DNA of 64,000 bases from positions 2,637,501 to 2,701,500 of the forward strand of contig NZ_CP101527.1 in the NCBI RefSeq assembly GCF_026427595.1, read 5' to 3'. The notes below the pieces were generated by a model. That model was given only the letters and a program-made list of their open reading frames with translations. It ran no database searches and was not told where the DNA came from. This document shows, in pieces, positions 15,456-24,497 of the stretch. The translations under genes and the position numbers were made by a program. The number at the start of each line of letters is the position of its first letter. Position 1 is the first letter of the stretch. The DNA comes from Alkalimarinus sediminis (GTDB taxonomy: Bacteria; Pseudomonadota; Gammaproteobacteria; Pseudomonadales; Oleiphilaceae).

Positions 15456-16325
15456 ATGAATTCGCAAAGACCATTCAAACAACGCTACAGTTTTGAGTTT
15501 TTCCCGCCAAAAACACCTGCGGGGATGGAAAAACTTCAAACCGTCCGTGATGAGCTGGCAAAGCGTAACCCAGACTTTTTCTCTGTAACCTATGGTGCAG
15601 GCGGCTCTACTCAAGAGCGCACTATTAATACAGTGGTCAATCTGCACAAACAAGGTATCTCCACTGCACCTCATTTGTCATGTATCGGCGCAACAACTGA
15701 AACGTTGACCGAGCTTCTGGATTTGTACAAAGCTAACGACATTCAACGTATTGTGGCACTTCGTGGTGACTTGCCTTCTGGTATGGGCGCTCATGGCGAA
15801 CTACGGTACGCAAATGACTTAGTTGAATTTATTCGCAAGCATAGCGGCGATCATTTTAACATTGAAGTGGCAGCCTACCCTGAGTTTCACCCTCAGGCCG
15901 CTAACGCAGAGCAAGACCTGATTAACTTCAAGCGAAAAGTTGATGCCGGTGCCAATAGTGCGATTACACAGTACTTCTACAACATAGACTCGTACTTCTA
16001 CTTTGTCGATCGAGTAGAAACCATGGGTATCGATATCCCTATCGTACCGGGCATTATGCCTATCACTAATTACTCAAACCTAATCAGGTTCAGTGATATG
16101 TGTGGCGCAGAAGTCCCTCGCTGGATTCGCAAGCAGCTAGAAGCCTACGGCGATGACATTGAAAGCATCAAGAAGTTTGGTGAAGAAGTCGTGACCGAAA
16201 TGTGTGAGCGTTTATTGGATGAAGGCGCACCCGGCTTGCACTTCTACACACTTAATCAGGCAGAGCCTAGCTTAAATATCTGGGACAACTTGAGCCTAAG
16301 TGATCAAGAAAAAATCGCATTCTAG
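15456..16325 (+). CDS. metF: 5,10-methylenetetrahydrofolate reductase
   Basis: 289 residues, the bacterial MetF length. This FAD-dependent TIM-barrel enzyme reduces methylene-THF to methyl-THF, the methyl donor for homocysteine remethylation. Signatures include FEFFPPKTPAGMEKL, SVTYGAGGST, ALRGDLP, VAAYPEFHPQA and ITQYFYN. AAGGAATTTAG precedes the ATG. The gene closes the SAM-cycle cluster metK-ahcY-metF; the methionine synthase itself is not in this window. A hairpin follows at 16341. Confidence 0.96.
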   Translation: MNSQRPFKQRYSFEFFPPKTPAGMEKLQTVRDELAKRNPDFFSVTYGAGGSTQERTINTVVNLHKQGISTAPHLSCIGATTETLTELLDLYKANDIQRIVALRGDLPSGMGAHGELRYANDLVEFIRKHSGDHFNIEVAAYPEFHPQAANAEQDLINFKRKVDAGANSAITQYFYNIDSYFYFVDRVETMGIDIPIVPGIMPITNYSNLIRFSDMCGAEVPRWIRKQLEAYGDDIESIKKFGEEVVTEMCERLLDEGAPGLHFYTLNQAEPSLNIWDNLSLSDQEKIAF

Positions 16326-16340
16326 TGGTTTTTTGCTGAA

Positions 16341-16367
16341 ACCAAGGAGCACAAATGACTCCTTGGT
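16341..16367 (+). terminator. Hairpin after metF, possible terminator
   Basis: ACCAAGGAG and CTCCTTGGT form a perfect 9-bp stem with a 9-base loop shortly after the metF stop. The U-tract is poor, so intrinsic termination is uncertain. Confidence 0.45.
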
Positions 16368-16437
16368 TCTAGTCGCACCTCCTTTCATCACGACCACGAA
16401 TCATATTCCCCAATACACTAGTCTATATTGGACTCTT

Positions 16438-16516
16438 TTCGCGCCAAAGTGGCGCTCCTACACAAGGTCCCGCATGTTTATTGAGCGTTTGTAGGAGCAG
16501 CTCTCAGCCGCGAAAC
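16438..16516. repeat. REP pair (GTAGGAGC family)
   Basis: TTCGCGCCAAAGTGGCGCTC followed by CTACA, and 27 bases later TGTAGGAGCAGCTCTCAGCC followed by GCGAAAC, are two REP units in opposite orientation. They resemble the Pseudomonas GTAGGAGC...GCGAA REP family. A single unit recurs at 43201-43226. With the flanking element at 16538-16623 they fill most of the 403-base metF-rsmE gap. Confidence 0.65.
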
Positions 16517-16537
16517 ATTGTTAATGGATACTTTCAC

Positions 16538-16623
16538 CGCCTCGCAGCGGAATCAGGGTTTATAACCTCACGCCAACCCCACCCTCCTTAACGCCTGTCG
16601 TTCCTCCTTTCATCACGACCTTT
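16538..16623. repeat. Degenerate copy of the dispersed ~100-bp repeat
   Basis: CGCAGCGGAATCAGGG at the left and GTTCCTCCTTTCATCACGACC at the right match the inner left part and the right end of the element at 407-506. The GTAGCC ends are degraded. A further isolated right end lies at about 16373-16390. Confidence 0.5.
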
Positions 16624-16728
16624 CATCCGGTCATATGTAAATTTTCTTCACTTTTCACTGAGTTATCCTGTACAGTATATCTCCAACTAGTTATACGCTT
16701 ATTCAATCTAAGTCTAAGAAAAAATAGC

Positions 16729-17463
16729 ATGAGAATACCCCGAATATACAGTGCCGGCGATCTCGCTGAGAATACATCTGCCGAGCTTGATGCTGCTGCA
16801 TCTAACCATGTAGGCAAAGTGTTGCGCATGAAGCCCGGCCAATCACTTATCTTGTTCAATGGCAGTGGTGTCGACTACACAGCAACTATCACCTGCGTTA
16901 CAAAAAAACATGTGATTGCATCTATTGAGAGCGCCACCGAAATACCATCAGAGTCCCCCCTTGCTACTCATATTGGTCAGGTGATGTCTCGTGGTGACCG
17001 AATGGATTACATGATTCAGAAAAGCACTGAACTGGGCGCAACCGAGATAACGCCATTAACCAGTGAACGCTGTGAGGTAAAACTCAAGGGTGATCGAGAA
17101 GAAAAAAGGGTTAAGCAGTGGCAACAAATAGCAATTAGTGCAGCAGAGCAATGCGGGCGCTCTAAAGTACCTCTTATTCACCCAATAACCTCGGTAGACG
17201 ACTGGGTGGATAACAAGCCTGAAGACTCTCTGGGTTTGGTGCTTCATCACCGCACAACACAGCAACTAACCGGTATCGATAAACCACAACGTGTCTGTTT
17301 GCTGATAGGCCCTGAAGGCGGGTTATCAGAGGCTGAAATAGAATCCGCCATTAATAAACAATTTATCGCGACCACCTTCGGACCTCGCGTTTTTAGAACC
17401 GAGACCGCACCAGTAGCTGCGTTATCAGTACTGCAATGGTTATGGGGCGACTTTAATCGATAA
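16729..17463 (+). CDS. rsmE: 16S rRNA (uracil(1498)-N3)-methyltransferase
   Basis: 244 residues. RsmE is a SPOUT-class enzyme that methylates U1498 of 16S rRNA using SAM. It has an N-terminal PUA-like RNA-binding region (MRIPRIYSAG, HVGKVLRMKPGQ) and a C-terminal trefoil-knot catalytic domain with the family motifs LIGPEGGLSEAEIE and FGPRVFRTETAPVAAL. Length and motif order match E. coli RsmE. As a SAM user it fits beside the SAM-cycle genes, but it is separated from metF by repeats and a 403-base gap and is probably transcribed separately. Confidence 0.95.
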   Translation: MRIPRIYSAGDLAENTSAELDAAASNHVGKVLRMKPGQSLILFNGSGVDYTATITCVTKKHVIASIESATEIPSESPLATHIGQVMSRGDRMDYMIQKSTELGATEITPLTSERCEVKLKGDREEKRVKQWQQIAISAAEQCGRSKVPLIHPITSVDDWVDNKPEDSLGLVLHHRTTQQLTGIDKPQRVCLLIGPEGGLSEAEIESAINKQFIATTFGPRVFRTETAPVAALSVLQWLWGDFNR

Positions 17464-17538
17464 CAGTTGCGACCTAATAAACAGGTGCCTAGATAGCTGC
17501 CGCTTGCGACACAGAAGAACATAACACAGGACAATAAA

Positions 17539-18801
17539 ATGGAACAAAGATCCAATATAAGAACACTGGTAAAGCGTTTTCTGCCTCTAATTATTGTTGC
17601 TATCACCGTGTTGATCATCTACGCACTTATGGCCTCTCGACCGACACCCCCAACCAAAGAGCAAGAAGAAAAGGCTTGGGCTGTTAGCACCGAGGTGGCA
17701 GCTAGAATACCTGTTCACCCCCAACTGGAACTATTAGGTACCGTCGAGTCACCCTACACAACACAACTCTCAGCTGCTATTAATGCCGATGTTGTCAATG
17801 TACCCGCTAGAGAGGGTGCCTTTGTGGCAAAGGGAGAGATATTAGTCGAGCTTGACGAAGCTGAAGCGAGGCTCAGCTTGCAGCAAAAGCAAGCCGATGT
17901 CATTGAACTTGAAGCCTCAATCATAGCTGAGAAGAATCGCTATAAATCAGATTTGGCGGCATTAGAGAGCGAACAATCGCTACTGGAAATAGCCAAACGT
18001 TCAGTTGAGCGTCAAAGAAAACTTGCAAAATCAAACCTTACCTCGCAAGAGCTAATAGATAATTCCAGCAACAAACTCGAACTACAGGCACTATCCGTCA
18101 ACAGCAGAAAACTCAGCATTGCTGACCATACTAGTCGACTGAATCAACTTGAAGCTAAGCTTGCTCGTGCTAAAGCTAATGTTTCTAATGCAGAGTTAGA
18201 CCTGTCTAGAACAAAAATCACCGCACCTTATGATGGGCAAATAACTCAAGTCAATGTATCCCCAGGAGGTCGAGTCCGCCCAGGAGAGCCAATCGTTGAG
18301 CTCTACGACAGCAGTCAAATAGAGGTTCGCGCTCAAATTCCCGACAAATCTATCAACCTCGTCAAATCTGCGCTTAAAAATGGTGAGCCACTAAAAGCAT
18401 CTATTACGATTTATGGCGAGGAAGTAACGCTAATGCTTAGTCGTCTATCGGGTAAAACCAACTTGGGATCAGGCGGGGTAGATGGTTTATTCAAAGCAAC
18501 CAGTGATGACCCTCCTTTTATTATTGGCAGTTCAGTAAAGCTAACTCTTGACCTACCGCTTATCGATAGCGCAATCACTGCCCCTATCTCGGCAGTATAC
18601 GGCACAAACCGAATATACAGCGTAAAAGACCAACGACTAACTTCTGTAGATGCAACCATAATGGGTGCTTATTTTGATAAAAGTGGTCAACAGCGTCTTA
18701 TTCTCGATACCCCGATACGCGACGGTGAGACATTCATTACCACTCAGCTGCCCAATGCTATTAATGGTTTAAAAGTGATTGTTAGAGGGGCACGCTTATG
18801 A
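17539..18801 (+). CDS. RND efflux periplasmic adaptor (membrane fusion) subunit
   Basis: 420 residues. One N-terminal membrane anchor (FLPLIIVAITVLIIYALMA, about residues 14-33) is followed by a barrel-sandwich/lipoyl segment (VPAREGAFVAKGEILVELDE), a long helical hairpin coiled coil (about 110-225) and beta-barrel domains (ITAPYDGQI). This is the HlyD/AcrA-type architecture that links an inner-membrane RND pump to an outer-membrane channel. Its stop overlaps the start of the RND permease gene by 4 bases (ATGA), so the two are translationally coupled. No outer-membrane factor gene is adjacent. The substrate cannot be told from sequence. Confidence 0.92.
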   Translation: MEQRSNIRTLVKRFLPLIIVAITVLIIYALMASRPTPPTKEQEEKAWAVSTEVAARIPVHPQLELLGTVESPYTTQLSAAINADVVNVPAREGAFVAKGEILVELDEAEARLSLQQKQADVIELEASIIAEKNRYKSDLAALESEQSLLEIAKRSVERQRKLAKSNLTSQELIDNSSNKLELQALSVNSRKLSIADHTSRLNQLEAKLARAKANVSNAELDLSRTKITAPYDGQITQVNVSPGGRVRPGEPIVELYDSSQIEVRAQIPDKSINLVKSALKNGEPLKASITIYGEEVTLMLSRLSGKTNLGSGGVDGLFKATSDDPPFIIGSSVKLTLDLPLIDSAITAPISAVYGTNRIYSVKDQRLTSVDATIMGAYFDKSGQQRLILDTPIRDGETFITTQLPNAINGLKVIVRGARL

Positions 18802-21800
18802 CCTCTTCAAACATACCAACACCTAACTCGGCTGATTCTGAAGCAACTACGCCGGGCGATGCACAAGCAGTTCACCGACAGGATATGATCGGACGGTTCG
18901 CGCAGCATAAGGTTGCTGCTAACCTGCTAATGATCATTATGCTATTGGCGGGGGTTATTGGTCTTAGTAAGCTCAACACCCAATTTTTGCCCACATTCGC
19001 TCTAGACTACGTAACGGTTAGAGTGATCTGGCCAGGCGCAACCGCAGAAGATATAGCTCGATCGGTGACAACCCCCCTTGAACAAGAACTAAAAAACCTC
19101 GACTTCGTTAAAGAGATGCGCTCTGTCTCGAGTCGCGGCTTTAGCACTATTATTATCGAGTATGAAGAAGGCAGTGACATGGGGCTGGCTCTTGATCAAG
19201 TAAAAGAGTTTGTAGGTTTGGTTAGAAACCTTCCCTCAGATGCAGAAGAACCCAAAGTCACCAAAGTCGTACGTAATGAAGATGTCGCAACACTCATACT
19301 CACCTCTGAAAACTCATTAGAAGAGTTGCGCCCATTAGCCTATCAATTTGAGCGAGAACTGCTAGCAAAGGGAATCGCCAAAGTAGATTTCACAGGGTTG
19401 CCTGAGCAGGAGATAGCAATACAAGTGCCCTCTCAAACAATCGATCGTTTGAAACTATCCCTACCTCAAATAGGACGTTTGATCACCGATCAAAGCCAAG
19501 ATATTCCAGCCGGCACGAGCGGTAAAAATGAAGTCGCGCGAGAACTTCGAAGCCTCGAGCAGCGCCGCACCGACCAGGGGTTTCGTGAACTCGCAATTTT
19601 GACCTCAAAAACCAGTCAACGACTAACCCTGGATAATATTGCAAATATCGAACAACGCCCTAAAGACAACCAAGTCGAAGTGTTTTATAAGGGCAACCCC
19701 GCAATATTGATGAAGATACTGCGTACCGAAAACTCAGACACACTCAAAGCCGCCGAGATACTTCATGAATGGTTAGACAGCGCAAGACCTCGGTTGTCAC
19801 AAGGCACTGAACTTCACGCCTTTAACGAAGCATACGTATTAGTAGAGGAGCGTATAGACCTACTCTTAAAAAATGGCCTCGGTGGTTTAATACTCGTTAT
19901 CGGCATACTGTTTATATTTCTCAATGGACGAGTCGCATTTTGGGTTGCCTGCGGCATTCCCATTTCGTTTATGGGTACATTGGCCGTTCTGTATTTAGCT
20001 GGCGGTAGTATCAATATGGTTAGCTTATTCGCCCTGATCATGGCATTAGGGATTATCGTTGATGACGCAATTGTCGTAGGTGAAGATGCACTTACCCACT
20101 ATGTTACCGGCGAAAGTTCACTGCAAGCCGCTGAAGGTGGTGCGCGGAGGATGTTTATTCCTGTAGTGTCATCATCATTAACCACTATCGCTGCATTTTT
20201 ACCTTTAATGATGATCAGCGGCATAATCGGCAACATACTAAACGCCATCCCCCTGGTAATTATTTGTGTCATTATTGCATCATTGATTGAGAGCTTTTTG
20301 ATTCTGCCCGGTCATTTGAGACACAGCTTTCATCGAAGCCACCATCGAACGCCCGGCCCCTTTCGTATTAAGCTTGATGACGCCTTCGCCAGATTCAGAG
20401 ACCTTCGGTTCCGCCCCCTAGTTACCGCAGCGATGGAGTACCGCCTAACCACCGTTCTGATTGCGGTATGTTCACTAGCTCTGGCCATATCACTTGTCGC
20501 CAGTGGTCGCATCCAGTTTACCTTCTTCCCCTCCCCCGACAACAAGGTACTGATCTCAAGCGTTAAATTTGCCGCCGGCACACCGCCCGAAAAAGTAAGA
20601 GCGTTTGGACTAGAGATGGAGCGACAGCTACAGAATACCAACCAGAAACTGAAAACAGATGAAGATATTCTGATGCACAGCGTACTCCGAATAAACACTG
20701 CCACCTTTGACGGAGGTAAAAACTACTCCTCTGGTGATCAGTATGCCTCTGTTCATGCAGAGCTCACCTCTCCAGACCTACGAGACGTGACCAACACCGA
20801 GTTCGTCACAGCGTGGGAATCTGCGATGAACATTCCCGATGGCGTTGAACAGCTCAGTGTCACTAGCCCCAAAGGTGGCCCGCCGGGTAAAGATATCGAT
20901 ATTTTCTTATCAGGTACTAGCCCATCACAGCTAAAAATGGCCGCCGAAGAGGTTAGTGAAAAGCTAAAAAGTTACGCGGGTATCAATAATGTTCAGGATG
21001 ATTTGCCCTATGGCAAGCAGCAGTTTATTTATGAGTTAACCCCTTTAGGTAACTCCCTCGGCATCACCGTAGCAGATGTAGGCAACCAGTTAAGAGCGGC
21101 CTTTGATGGTCAGCTGATTCAAATTTTCTATGATGATAATGAAGAGGTTGAAGTCAGAGTCATTCTGCCTGATGAGGAGCGTGATAGTTTCGCAACCCTT
21201 GAAACATTCCCGATTATTACACCTAACGGCAGCAGCGCTCCTCTAAGCAATGTGGTTAATTTGACTAGTCGTAAAGGGTTGGAGTTACTTCGCCATACCG
21301 ATGGTGAGCTTGGAATCCATGTTACCTCAGAGGTCGACACCACGGTAAACAACGCCAATATCATCCTGGACGATATGCAGATTAACTTCTTCCCAGACCT
21401 GTCAGCCCGATATGGCTTGCAAATAGACCTGAAAGGCAAAGCCGAAGAACAGCGAGAAACAGGCAATGATATGAAAAACGGTGCGTTAATCGCATTGGCG
21501 CTTATCTATCTGATACTTGCATGGGTATTTGGTTCTTATACTTGGCCTTTCGCCATTATGGTCGCCATCCCATTTGGTTTAACAGGCGCTGTTTTTGGCC
21601 ATGCACTGCTTAATATAGACCTGACGATCCTGTCACTATTTGGCTTTTTTGGCTTATCAGGTATCGTTATAAACGATGCTATTATTCTGGTTACTTTCTA
21701 CCAAGAGCTTAGGGCAAAAGGGTTAGCCATTAAACAAGCGGTAATAGATGCAGCCTGTTTGAGGCTAAGAGCGGTGCTGCTCACCTCGCTGACAACTATA

Positions 21801-22007
21801 GCAGGCTTAACACCACTACTGTTTGAAACCTCACTACAAGCCCAGTTTCTGATTCCAATGGCGGTTAGTATCTCGTTTGGGCTAGCATTCGCCACACTAT
21901 TAGTACTTATTGTTATTCCGGTTATTTTATCGCTTATCGAAGATGGCAAAGCGATTGTTCAGCGATATGCACTAACTGAAAATGGAGTCACTAAAAATAC
22001 ACAGTAA
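18798..22007 (+). CDS. RND family efflux permease
   Basis: 1069 residues, the normal length for an AcrB-type proton-driven exporter. It has a first membrane helix after RFAQHKVAANLLMIIMLLAG, two large periplasmic loops, and two blocks of helices; the central block contains the IVDDAIVVGED motif with the acidic residues of the proton relay, and the C-terminal block has IVINDAIILV. The N-terminal ~30 residues before the first helix are longer than usual. It forms an operon with the adaptor at 17539-18801. A long hairpin at 22062-22095 follows. Confidence 0.93.
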   Translation: MTSSNIPTPNSADSEATTPGDAQAVHRQDMIGRFAQHKVAANLLMIIMLLAGVIGLSKLNTQFLPTFALDYVTVRVIWPGATAEDIARSVTTPLEQELKNLDFVKEMRSVSSRGFSTIIIEYEEGSDMGLALDQVKEFVGLVRNLPSDAEEPKVTKVVRNEDVATLILTSENSLEELRPLAYQFERELLAKGIAKVDFTGLPEQEIAIQVPSQTIDRLKLSLPQIGRLITDQSQDIPAGTSGKNEVARELRSLEQRRTDQGFRELAILTSKTSQRLTLDNIANIEQRPKDNQVEVFYKGNPAILMKILRTENSDTLKAAEILHEWLDSARPRLSQGTELHAFNEAYVLVEERIDLLLKNGLGGLILVIGILFIFLNGRVAFWVACGIPISFMGTLAVLYLAGGSINMVSLFALIMALGIIVDDAIVVGEDALTHYVTGESSLQAAEGGARRMFIPVVSSSLTTIAAFLPLMMISGIIGNILNAIPLVIICVIIASLIESFLILPGHLRHSFHRSHHRTPGPFRIKLDDAFARFRDLRFRPLVTAAMEYRLTTVLIAVCSLALAISLVASGRIQFTFFPSPDNKVLISSVKFAAGTPPEKVRAFGLEMERQLQNTNQKLKTDEDILMHSVLRINTATFDGGKNYSSGDQYASVHAELTSPDLRDVTNTEFVTAWESAMNIPDGVEQLSVTSPKGGPPGKDIDIFLSGTSPSQLKMAAEEVSEKLKSYAGINNVQDDLPYGKQQFIYELTPLGNSLGITVADVGNQLRAAFDGQLIQIFYDDNEEVEVRVILPDEERDSFATLETFPIITPNGSSAPLSNVVNLTSRKGLELLRHTDGELGIHVTSEVDTTVNNANIILDDMQINFFPDLSARYGLQIDLKGKAEEQRETGNDMKNGALIALALIYLILAWVFGSYTWPFAIMVAIPFGLTGAVFGHALLNIDLTILSLFGFFGLSGIVINDAIILVTFYQELRAKGLAIKQAVIDAACLRLRAVLLTSLTTIAGLTPLLFETSLQAQFLIPMAVSISFGLAFATLLVLIVIPVILSLIEDGKAIVQRYALTENGVTKNTQ

Positions 22008-22061
22008 TAATGATTGGGCAGAACAGGGGCAAAAAGCTGTAAAATCACCCTCCTGGACACA

Positions 22062-22095
22062 CCCCAATTGAGTGTTAAAAAACACTTAATTGGGG
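22062..22095. terminator. Long hairpin downstream of the RND operon
   Basis: CCCCAATTGAGTGTT and AACACTTAATTGGGG form a 15-bp stem with one mismatch around AAAA. It lies 54 bases after the RND permease stop. There is no clear U-tract after it, so it may instead protect the mRNA end. Confidence 0.5.
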
Positions 22096-22148
22096 CTCAA
22101 AACTCGCCAAACATACACGAATATCAACAAATATAATAAGTTATCGAG

Positions 22149-22171
22149 TTACCCACATAATCTGTGGATAA
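22149..22171. other. Inverted pair of DnaA-box-like 9-mers in a 619-base AT-rich gap
   Basis: TTACCCACA (22149-22157) and the inverted perfect box TGTGGATAA (22163-22171, i.e. TTATCCACA) are separated by TAATC. A weaker box, TGTGCATAT, is at 22353-22361. The gap 22008-22626 between the RND pump and the DUF445 gene otherwise holds the hairpin at 22062 and AT-rich sequence without a credible gene. Confidence 0.35.
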
Positions 22172-22626
22172 CTCTGTTAATATATTTTGGGAAAGTGTCT
22201 ATCAGCCCGAGTTTATCTAGGGTTCTCTTAAATTGACCGAAAAATAGACCAAGATAATATATCCTTATTTTTCAACAGTTTAAGAATGTCAATATTGTAA
22301 TATGACATTTTTTCACTTTTTCAAAGGCGCAAATTATTCCGCTTCTGTCAACTGTGCATATCATTTTAAAATCGTGCAAATAGTAACCCTCAAAAGCGTA
22401 CAAAATGTGAGCTAACCCGTGTTTTGTTACAAATAGTATCAGACCACCTTTTCAATCCAACTTGCATCGTTATAATACATTCGTTCCAAAAATGTTCGGA
22501 TTTAAACATCGCGATGAGCATTTCGAATAAAACGATTATCTGGCAGAGACCAGATACCGACTAACAACTCTGAAATCAAATGCGTCACTAACTGCAAGCA
22601 CCGCATTTGAGAGGCCAAACCGATAA

Positions 22627-23856
22627 ATGATGGAACTATTTCAAAACCCAGAGTTCTGGAAATACGTCAGTATTCCATTTATAGCCGGGCTCATTGGCTG
22701 GACGACTAACTGGCTAGCAATCAAATTAACGTTTTTGCCGTTAGAGTTTATCGGTATTCGCCCATTTTTTGGCTGGCAGGGAATCATTCCATCAAAGGCC
22801 AAAAAAATGGCCGGCATCAGTGTTGATGCCACCATTTCTAAGATAGGAACCGTCAGCGAAATTTTTGACCAGATTGACCCGGAGGTTTTGGCCGCTCACA
22901 TTATCGAGACGGTTGAGCCAAGAGTCGAAGAGTATGTTGATGAGCTAATGCTGAGAGAGCATGCAACCTTCTGGGAGAACCTCCCCACCCCAATGCGGCA
23001 GATGGTCTATGACCGTGTCAGAAAAAGCGCCCCTGACCTAGTCGATAACTTAGTAGATGACCTTTCAACCAATATAGAAGAGTTATTGGATATTAAAGAG
23101 ATGGTTATTAACCAACTGGCCGAAGATAAAGTACTGCTCAACCGAATTTTTCTAGAGTGCGGCCACCATGAGTTTCGTTTCATCATAAACTCAGGAGCAT
23201 GGCTAGGTTTCTTATTTGGCATTATTCAGATGGGTGTGTGGTATTTTTTCAAGAACTGGTGGATATTACCCGTTGCAGGACTCATTGTAGGTTACGCAAC
23301 CAACTGGATCGCGCTCAACGTTATTTTCCGACCACTTCATCCGGTCAAGGTAATGGGTGTGGAGTTGCAAGGCCTCTTTCTCAAAAGACAGAAAGCCGTT
23401 GCTCACTCATTCTGCTCAATAATTACTCATGAAATCCTCACCATTGGCAATATCATTAACGCTATACTTAACGGCCCTCATGCTGAGCGGGCCAAAAATA
23501 TGGTTAAAAAGCATATTAAGCCTATCGTTGACGATACCGCTGGTCTGTCAAAACCACTCACTCAGATAGCATTCGGCCCTAAAGGCTTTGCCCACCTCAA
23601 ACATCAAGTCGGTGAGAAGGCTATTGAGATATCAGCAGATACCTTTACTGACCCTGTATTCAACAACGAAAGGGCTGCAGCAGTAGAGCGTATTATGAAG
23701 GAGCGAATGGAAAACCTAACCCCTGATGAATTTCAAGACCTTCTCAGGCCATGCTTCCAAGAGGACGAAGTAAAACTCATACTCATTGGCGCGGCACTGG
23801 GCTTTGGTGCGGGTCTGGCTCAGCTGATTTTTGTTTTCGGCTCGGGTGCAATGTAA
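22627..23856 (+). CDS. DUF445 family inner-membrane protein
   Basis: 409 residues. DUF445 proteins are membrane proteins of unknown function. Membrane segments are visible at the N-terminus (IPFIAGLIGWTTNWLAI), the middle (around residues 195-245, LGFLFGIIQMGVWYFF and LPVAGLIVGYATNWIAL) and the C-terminus (LILIGAALGFGAGLAQL). The motif GxxTNWLAIKLTFLPL at the N-terminus is repeated as GYATNWIALNVIFRPL in the middle, the hallmark internal duplication of the family. The soluble parts between are helical. It stands alone, with a long upstream region and a hairpin after it. Confidence 0.85.
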   Translation: MMELFQNPEFWKYVSIPFIAGLIGWTTNWLAIKLTFLPLEFIGIRPFFGWQGIIPSKAKKMAGISVDATISKIGTVSEIFDQIDPEVLAAHIIETVEPRVEEYVDELMLREHATFWENLPTPMRQMVYDRVRKSAPDLVDNLVDDLSTNIEELLDIKEMVINQLAEDKVLLNRIFLECGHHEFRFIINSGAWLGFLFGIIQMGVWYFFKNWWILPVAGLIVGYATNWIALNVIFRPLHPVKVMGVELQGLFLKRQKAVAHSFCSIITHEILTIGNIINAILNGPHAERAKNMVKKHIKPIVDDTAGLSKPLTQIAFGPKGFAHLKHQVGEKAIEISADTFTDPVFNNERAAAVERIMKERMENLTPDEFQDLLRPCFQEDEVKLILIGAALGFGAGLAQLIFVFGSGAM

Positions 23857-23910
23857 CGGAGTGAGCGACTGCAGACAGTGTTTTCTTACTGGCCTCTCAA
23901 GACTATAGCG

Positions 23911-23932
23911 GCCTCAATTTCGTGTTGAGGTC
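23911..23932 (+). terminator. Hairpin after the DUF445 gene
   Basis: GCCTCAA and TTGAGGT form a short stem followed by CTTTACCTTC, about 55 bases past the stop codon. It is a modest candidate intrinsic terminator. Confidence 0.4.
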
Positions 23933-24143
23933 TTTACCTTCTCCTTATCCCACCTGCAAAACACTCTAACCCTCCTGAAAAAGCCATAAAAATCCTTTTA
24001 ATACATAAAGATAAAATCTTTTTATAAAAATCATGCGAAGTTTTTGACTTATCTGCCCTGATGTACTTAACTTTTATCTGAATGTGAACTTTTGTTATAT
24101 TTTATTAAAGCGTGACTTAAGCGAACGTATCCAGGAGATAGAA

Positions 24144-24353
24144 ATGGCAAGTAACCTTGGTCAAATACGATTGGGGAATGAAGTTAAAAAGCGCAATCAA
24201 ATCAGAAAACAGCTATTAGAAGAAGTTAATCATCTCATTCAAAAACTGGAAGCAGCAGAAGAACACTGCTCAAAGTCTTCGTTTGGCACTCTTCGCTCTT
24301 ACGAGTCGATGATACATGAACGCTGTAGCATGCTGGCACGCTTATCGGGTTAA
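24144..24353 (+). CDS. Small charged helical protein, unknown function
   Basis: 69 residues from the ATG at 24144, which follows the ideal AGGAGAT. The frame is open 20 codons further upstream, but no other start has a ribosome-binding site. The protein starts MASNLGQIRLGNEVKKRNQ and is almost entirely charged helix (residues ~10-60) with two cysteines near 42 and 61, suggesting a small coiled coil. No family is recognised. It is flanked by AT-rich sequence on the left and a minisatellite on the right. Confidence 0.6.
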   Translation: MASNLGQIRLGNEVKKRNQIRKQLLEEVNHLIQKLEAAEEHCSKSSFGTLRSYESMIHERCSMLARLSG

Positions 24354-24416
24354 GCATGCAACAATGTACCCTGATTGGCTAGATGGGCTTTGAGACTAAT
24401 TTTCGAGTAGACTCAA

Positions 24417-24495
<79 letters not shown>

Positions 24496-24497
24496 AA

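Noticed and set aside
22008-22626. Chromosomal replication origin
   Set aside because: Only one perfect DnaA box plus two weak ones, and none of the genes usually at oriC (dnaA, dnaN, mnmG, rpmH) are nearby.
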